Positions 59,896 through 64,000 of a stretch of DNA of 64,000 nt are shown one piece after another (positions within the stretch are counted from its first letter, which is position 1; the number at the start of each line of letters is the position of its first letter). The notes under the pieces are model-generated. The model saw nothing but the letters and a program-made list of their open reading frames with translations, had not been told where the DNA came from and did not search any database. Source of the DNA: Paenibacillus ferrarius (lineage in GTDB: Bacteria > Bacillota > Bacilli > Paenibacillales > NBRC-103111); the NCBI RefSeq assembly GCF_002027705.1, contig NZ_MBTG01000023.1:343134-407133 (forward strand). The letters are read 5' to 3'. The position numbers and the translations under genes are program-made.

Positions 59896-62391
59896 ATGAG
59901 CGAAGAATTACATTCGCAAGTCAAAGAAATTGACATTTCGACCGAAATGCGTACATCCTTCTTAGACTATGCGATGAGTATCATTGTCAGTCGTGCACTG
60001 CCAGATGTAAGAGACGGTCTGAAGCCGGTTCATCGTCGTATCTTGTTTGCGATGTCTGAGCTGGGCATGTCTCCAGATAAACCACATAAGAAATCAGCGA
60101 GAATCGTCGGTGAAGTTATCGGTAAGTACCATCCGCATGGTGATACTGCCGTGTACGAAACGATGGTTCGGATGGCGCAAGATTTCTCCCTTCGTTATAT
60201 GCTCGTCGATGGTCACGGCAACTTCGGATCCATTGATGGCGATATGGCAGCAGCGATGCGTTATACCGAAGCTCGTCTATCCAAGATCGCTATGGAACTT
60301 TTACGCGATATCAACAGAGAAACGATTGATTACAAGCCCAACTATGATGGGGAAGAGAATGAACCCGTTGTTCTTCCTTCCCGTTTCCCTAATCTACTGG
60401 TGAACGGAAGTTCAGGGATTGCTGTAGGGATGGCAACGAATATTCCTCCGCATAACCTGCGTGAGGTCATCGAAGGTATCCAACTGATGATTCAGAATCC
60501 GGATATCACGCCGCTTGAACTGATGCAAGTCATCAAAGGACCGGATTTCCCTACAGCTGGCTTTATTTTGGGCCGCGAAGGGATTAGATCAGCGTATCAA
60601 ACGGGCAGAGGTTCTGTTACGATGCGTGCTAGAACGGTTATTGAAGAGAACAATAACAAAGCTAGAATCATCGTTAATGAACTGCCGTATCAAGTGAATA
60701 AAGCAAGACTTGTTGAGAAAATTGCTGAGCTCGTTCGCGAGAAGAAAATTGACGGCATCACGGATCTGCGAGATGAGTCTGACCGTAATGGGATGCGCGT
60801 TGTTATTGAGCTGCGTCGTGATGTGAATCCGAATGTCGTTCTCAATAACTTGTTTAAACAAACAGCCATGCAGTCTAACTTCGGAATTATTATGCTGGCG
60901 CTAGTTAATGGCGAACCAAGAGTTCTGAATCTACGCGAGATGCTGCACTACTATCTCAAGCATCAACAAGAAGTTATCCGCCGCAGAACCGAATATGATT
61001 TGCGCAAAGCGGAAGCGCGCGCTCACATTTTGGAAGGTTTGCGTATCGCTCTTGACCACTTGGATCAAGTTATTGCATTGATTCGTGCATCAAGAACGAC
61101 AGAAGAAGCTAGAGAAGGACTCATGTCGACATTCCATTTGAGTCACGATCAAGCTCAAGCTATTCTGGATATGCGCCTACAGCGTTTAACTGGTTTAGAG
61201 CGTGAGAAGATCGAGGCTGAATATGCGGAGCTCATGAAGAAAATCGCTGAGCTTAAAGCGATTCTTGCTGATGAGCAGCTGATTCTAGCGATCATTAGCG
61301 AAGAATTGAATGAGATCAAAGAGAAATTCGGTGACGAGCGACGTTCTGAAATCACGGTTGGTGAGGAAAGCATCGAAGATGAAGATCTCATCCCGCGTGA
61401 AGATGTCGTAATCACGATTACACATACAGGTTACATCAAGCGTCTGCCGGTTACGACGTATCGGAATCAGAAGCGCGGTGGACGAGGCATTGTGGGTATG
61501 GATACCAAAGACAATGACTTCGTGGAACACTTGTTCGTAACTAATACGCATCATTACCTGTTGTTCTTTACGAACAAAGGGAAAGTGTATCGTCTGAAAG
61601 CTTACGAGATTCCGGACTTGAGCCGAACTGCACGAGGAACGCCGATCATTAACTTGATCCAAATCGAGCAAGGCGAAACCGTGAACGCTGTAATTCCGGT
61701 TGAAAGCTTCGAAACCGACCAGTACTTATTCTTTGCAACGAAGCAAGGTGTTGTGAAGAAAACGCCAATTGACGATTATTCCAATATCCGTAAAGGTGGC
61801 TTAATTGCTATTAATTTACGTGAAGACGACGATCTCATCGGTGTTAAACTGACAGACGGTAACCAAGGTATCATCATGGGAACGAAGCAGGGGATGTCCA
61901 TTCACTTCCCAGAGCAGGATGTACGTTCGATGGGTAGATCGGCTACGGGGGTTAAAGGTATTCATCTTGATGATGAAGATGCTGTCATTGATATGGATGT
62001 TGTCCATGAAGATAACAGTGTGCTTATTGTAACGTCCAAAGGCTTTGGTAAACGAACGCCTGTATCCGAGTACCGGATTCAGTCACGTGGCGGCAAAGGG
62101 ATTAAGACCTTGAATGTCACGGACAAGAACGGTCCTGTTGTTGGACTTAAAGTGGTGCAGCAAGAGGAAGATCTCATGATTATTACGGCATTAGGTACGG
62201 TTATTCGTACAAGCATGGACGGTATTTCCGTCATGGGCCGTAATACACAAGGGGTTCGCCTAATCAATATTCGTGAAGACGACGAAGTCGGAACCTTAGC
62301 TCGCGTTCAGAAAAATGAAGAGCAAGATGGCAGCGAAGAAGATGGCGATTGGGAAGAAACAGAAGCAACAGAATCAACCGATTCTGAGTAA
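59896..62391 (+). CDS. gyrA: DNA gyrase subunit A
   Basis: 831 residues. Winged-helix domain with the catalytic Tyr in AAAMRYTEARLS, the quinolone-resistance region (HPHGDTAVYETMVRMAQDF, with the usual Ser position reading Thr), a coiled-coil arm, and a C-terminal beta-pinwheel with the GyrA box QKRGGRG near residue 530 needed for negative supercoiling. The tail after the pinwheel is acidic (EEDGDWEETEATESTDSE). ATG 59896 follows AGGAGG. Confidence 0.98.
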   Translation: MSEELHSQVKEIDISTEMRTSFLDYAMSIIVSRALPDVRDGLKPVHRRILFAMSELGMSPDKPHKKSARIVGEVIGKYHPHGDTAVYETMVRMAQDFSLRYMLVDGHGNFGSIDGDMAAAMRYTEARLSKIAMELLRDINRETIDYKPNYDGEENEPVVLPSRFPNLLVNGSSGIAVGMATNIPPHNLREVIEGIQLMIQNPDITPLELMQVIKGPDFPTAGFILGREGIRSAYQTGRGSVTMRARTVIEENNNKARIIVNELPYQVNKARLVEKIAELVREKKIDGITDLRDESDRNGMRVVIELRRDVNPNVVLNNLFKQTAMQSNFGIIMLALVNGEPRVLNLREMLHYYLKHQQEVIRRRTEYDLRKAEARAHILEGLRIALDHLDQVIALIRASRTTEEAREGLMSTFHLSHDQAQAILDMRLQRLTGLEREKIEAEYAELMKKIAELKAILADEQLILAIISEELNEIKEKFGDERRSEITVGEESIEDEDLIPREDVVITITHTGYIKRLPVTTYRNQKRGGRGIVGMDTKDNDFVEHLFVTNTHHYLLFFTNKGKVYRLKAYEIPDLSRTARGTPIINLIQIEQGETVNAVIPVESFETDQYLFFATKQGVVKKTPIDDYSNIRKGGLIAINLREDDDLIGVKLTDGNQGIIMGTKQGMSIHFPEQDVRSMGRSATGVKGIHLDDEDAVIDMDVVHEDNSVLIVTSKGFGKRTPVSEYRIQSRGGKGIKTLNVTDKNGPVVGLKVVQQEEDLMIITALGTVIRTSMDGISVMGRNTQGVRLINIREDDEVGTLARVQKNEEQDGSEEDGDWEETEATESTDSE

Positions 62392-62399
62392 ATAAAATG

Positions 62400-62432
62400 T
62401 GGGGATGGGGCTTACAAACCCATCCCTTTTCC
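62400..62432 (+). terminator. Terminator after gyrA
   Basis: Stem GGGATGGG / CCCATCCC with loop GCTTACAAA, then TTTTCC. Confidence 0.8.
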
Positions 62433-62469
62433 TTTACAATATGAAGTATACGATAGTTAAGGTGAGTGA

Positions 62470-63543
62470 ATGACCGTGCCGAACGTAATGGTTTCTCAAT
62501 TGAAATATGGTGAAAGATTAGGCGATAATGTAATAACGAAATTGGGGAATGTCCTTTTTAACAAAGGGAAAATTATCAATAATAGAGATATTGAGATTCT
62601 CCAAGCATTTCTGATCGCATCCGTTTTTATTGAATCCAAAAATGGCAGTGAGGTCGAGGCCACACCGGAAGAGGCAAAGCCGAAGGAAACTCCAACTACC
62701 CCTCCATTTCAAATAGAGTATCAGAATATGCTAAAGCTGCTTAAGCGTGTCTATCTGCTGGCTAATGGCGGGCAACCATTACCGATCTTTGACATTAGGA
62801 ATGGACTTGAAGCACTCATCCAGCATATCGATGCTTATAAAGTACTTACTTTCGCACCCAAAAATCGCAATCTGCAGGATTACATCTATCACAAAAGTAT
62901 CATGGTCAGCTTAACTTCCTATTCACTGGCGATATGGCATGGACTTCCTCAGAAGGATTTGATGCAGATAGCGTTAGCAGGTCTTCTACATGATATCGGG
63001 ACAGCTAAAGTAGATCCGGCTATTCTGGAGAAGAAAGGCCGCTTAACGGAAGCTGAGATGGATGAGATCAAGCAGCATACATTAATCGGGTATCAAATTC
63101 TCAAAAATGTATCGGGTATTAACGAAGGAGTGAAATTAACGGCAGTCCAGCATCATGAACGCGAGGATGGCTCTGGATATCCATTGGGGATCAAAAGCGA
63201 TCAAATTCATTTGTATGCCAAAATCGTAGCGATTGCCGATATCTATAATGCAATGACGAATGAGCGTTTCCACAAAACAGCTGTGTCTCCTTACATCGTG
63301 CTTGAACAACTCTTCACGGAGTCCTTTGGTAAAGTAGATCCAACGCTCGTTCAAGTATTTATCAACAAGTCTACACAAATCAGTAATGGCACGCTCGTCA
63401 AGCTTAGTGATAACCGAGTGGGTGAAATTATATTTTCAGATCGTTCTAATCCGACCAGACCTTGGGTTAACGTTAATGGAACGATTGTTAATCTAACACT
63501 CGAAAGAAGTTTGTTCATACAGGATGTTATCGGACATGTCTAG
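62470..63543 (+). CDS. HD-GYP domain protein
   Basis: 357 residues. N-terminal region of unknown fold (about 1-105), then an HD-GYP domain: GLLHDIGTAKVDPAILEKKGRLTEAEMDEIKQHTLIGYQIL, VQHHEREDGSGYPLGI, IVAIADIYNAMTNERF. HD-GYP enzymes hydrolyse c-di-GMP or related nucleotides; the metal residues (His, Asp, the GYP-like SGYP) are in place. Starts at ATG 62470, 5 bases after AAGGTG (GTG 62476 also possible). It lies between gyrA and the rRNA operon, a common place in Paenibacillus-like genomes. Confidence 0.9.
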   Translation: MTVPNVMVSQLKYGERLGDNVITKLGNVLFNKGKIINNRDIEILQAFLIASVFIESKNGSEVEATPEEAKPKETPTTPPFQIEYQNMLKLLKRVYLLANGGQPLPIFDIRNGLEALIQHIDAYKVLTFAPKNRNLQDYIYHKSIMVSLTSYSLAIWHGLPQKDLMQIALAGLLHDIGTAKVDPAILEKKGRLTEAEMDEIKQHTLIGYQILKNVSGINEGVKLTAVQHHEREDGSGYPLGIKSDQIHLYAKIVAIADIYNAMTNERFHKTAVSPYIVLEQLFTESFGKVDPTLVQVFINKSTQISNGTLVKLSDNRVGEIIFSDRSNPTRPWVNVNGTIVNLTLERSLFIQDVIGHV

Positions 63544-63560
63544 CAGCTTAAATCCATGCG

Positions 63561-63590
63561 AAAACCCCTATTGAAGGGGTTTTTTCTTTT
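63561..63590 (+). terminator. Terminator after the HD-GYP gene
   Basis: AAAACCCCT-ATTGA-AGGGGTTTTTT, then CTTTT. It isolates the rRNA promoters. Confidence 0.85.
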
Positions 63591-63650
63591 CATCTTTGAA
63601 TGGTCTTTGATAGTGGTTTTCTAAATGAATAAGAAATAACAAAAAAAAGC

Positions 63651-63679
63651 TTGCATTCCTTTTCCGTATTTGTTATATT
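63651..63679 (+). promoter_or_regulatory. rRNA promoter P1
   Basis: -35 TTGCAT (63651-63656), 17-base spacer, -10 TATATT (63674-63679), with an AT-rich stretch upstream (AAATAACAAAAAAAAG) that could act as an UP element. Confidence 0.7.
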
Positions 63680-63735
63680 ACTCCTTGTCGCTTCGGCGGT
63701 CGAACGAAAGAACGAAAGAAATTGAAAAAAAGTTC

Positions 63736-63765
63736 TTGCAATCGAATAGGCCGATGTGGTATATT
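63736..63765 (+). promoter_or_regulatory. rRNA promoter P2
   Basis: -35 TTGCAA (63736-63741), 18-base spacer, -10 TATATT (63760-63765). Confidence 0.65.
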
Positions 63766-63808
63766 GATCAGGTCGCCTTTGAGGGGCGAAGGATGAATAT
63801 GGAAGACA

Positions 63809-63940
63809 TTGATCTTTGAAAACTGAACAACGAGTGAGTAAGCACGAACGAGCAATCGTTCAAAAAAGAGATTGTAAAATCTCGCTAGCAAGTCAATTGA
63901 GCATTTCAGCTTTCAGATATACGGACGAGCAATCGTTCGC
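63809..63940 (+). promoter_or_regulatory. rRNA leader with boxA and repeated palindrome
   Basis: TGATCTTTGAAAACTGAAC (63809-63827) resembles the boxA antitermination motif. ACGAGCAATCGTTC occurs at 63848-63861 and 63925-63938, each copy able to form a short CGA-GCAA-TCG stem. The second lies just before the 16S rRNA. Confidence 0.6.
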
Positions 63941-64000
63941 TACTATGGAGAGTTTGATCCTGGCTCAGGACGAACGCTGGCGGCGTGCCTAATACATGCA
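63941..64000 (+). rRNA. rrs: 16S ribosomal RNA, first 60 bases (runs off the window)
   Basis: GGAGAGTTTGATCCTGGCTC followed by AGGACGAACGCTGGCGGCG is the universal 5' end of bacterial 16S rRNA. The exact mature 5' end may differ by a few bases. Confidence 0.97.

Noticed and set aside
1..64000. CRISPR array or insertion sequence
   Set aside because: No regular 25-40-base direct repeats with spacers and no transposase gene were seen; the repeats found are palindromic elements or a duplication remnant.

Overview
The window is the replication-origin region of a spore-forming Firmicute, most like Paenibacillus. The order rlmH-htrA-walJIHKR, purA-dnaB-rplI-gdpP, rpsR-ssb-rpsF, yyaC-spo0J-soj-noc-rsmG-mnmG-mnmE-jag-yidC-rnpA-rpmH / dnaA-dnaN-rlbA-recF-remB-gyrB-gyrA and then an rRNA operon is the classic Bacillales origin arrangement. 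The genus rests on gene order and protein style, not on a database search.

Layout. 1-4.1 kb holds the end of a MocR regulator, a shortened PhnA-type protein, and an accessory island of a divergent Cys-rich protein, a cysteine-free ArsR repressor and a SulP transporter. One operator-like motif sits at the start sites of all three island promoters. 4.1-15.2 kb is the WalRK envelope-stress operon with its accessory genes, HtrA, RlmH and a LysM/G5/M23 peptidase, all on the minus strand. 15.4-22.6 kb holds purA (with a PurR-type operator and long leader), dnaB, rplI, gdpP, yybS and a MazG-like gene, also minus. 22.6-36.6 kb is an accessory block: a cupin, a two-component system driving a lantibiotic/bacitracin-type ABC transporter, a DUF4097 lipoprotein, an alpha/beta hydrolase, a LytTR/GHKL two-component system, a serine hydrolase and a large surface PHP-SLH protein preceded by the decayed remains of a second copy. 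36.7-37.9 kb is rpsF-ssb-rpsR. 38-43.8 kb has small membrane proteins, a lipoprotein, tRNA-Ser(CGA), mscS, yyaC and a class V aminotransferase. 43.8-52.9 kb runs from parAB/noc to rpmH (minus). 52.9-62.4 kb is oriC, dnaA, dnaN, recF and gyrBA (plus), followed by an HD-GYP protein and the promoters, leader and first 60 bases of a 16S rRNA gene.

How the genes work together. Most genes read away from oriC (about 53.0-55.0 kb). dnaA, its boxes and the DnaA-trio tract start replication; ParA/ParB with two parS sites and Noc position the chromosome; WalRK, HtrA and the M23 peptidase manage the wall; GdpP sets c-di-AMP.

Non-coding features of most interest: (1) a ~190-bp intergenic element present twice (4.63-4.82 kb and 38.67-38.85 kb), each copy carrying four 17-bp palindromic boxes (ATTGGA-N5-TCCAAT) at nearly the same 52/61/52 spacing; (2) a collapsed tandem duplication before the PHP-SLH gene whose right end lies in the loop of the rpsR terminator; (3) the three-promoter ArsR operator set; (4) 11-bp-phased TAAGA repeats before the ABC transporter; (5) the PurBox pair and ~300-nt leader of purA. 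No CRISPR array or intact insertion sequence was seen.
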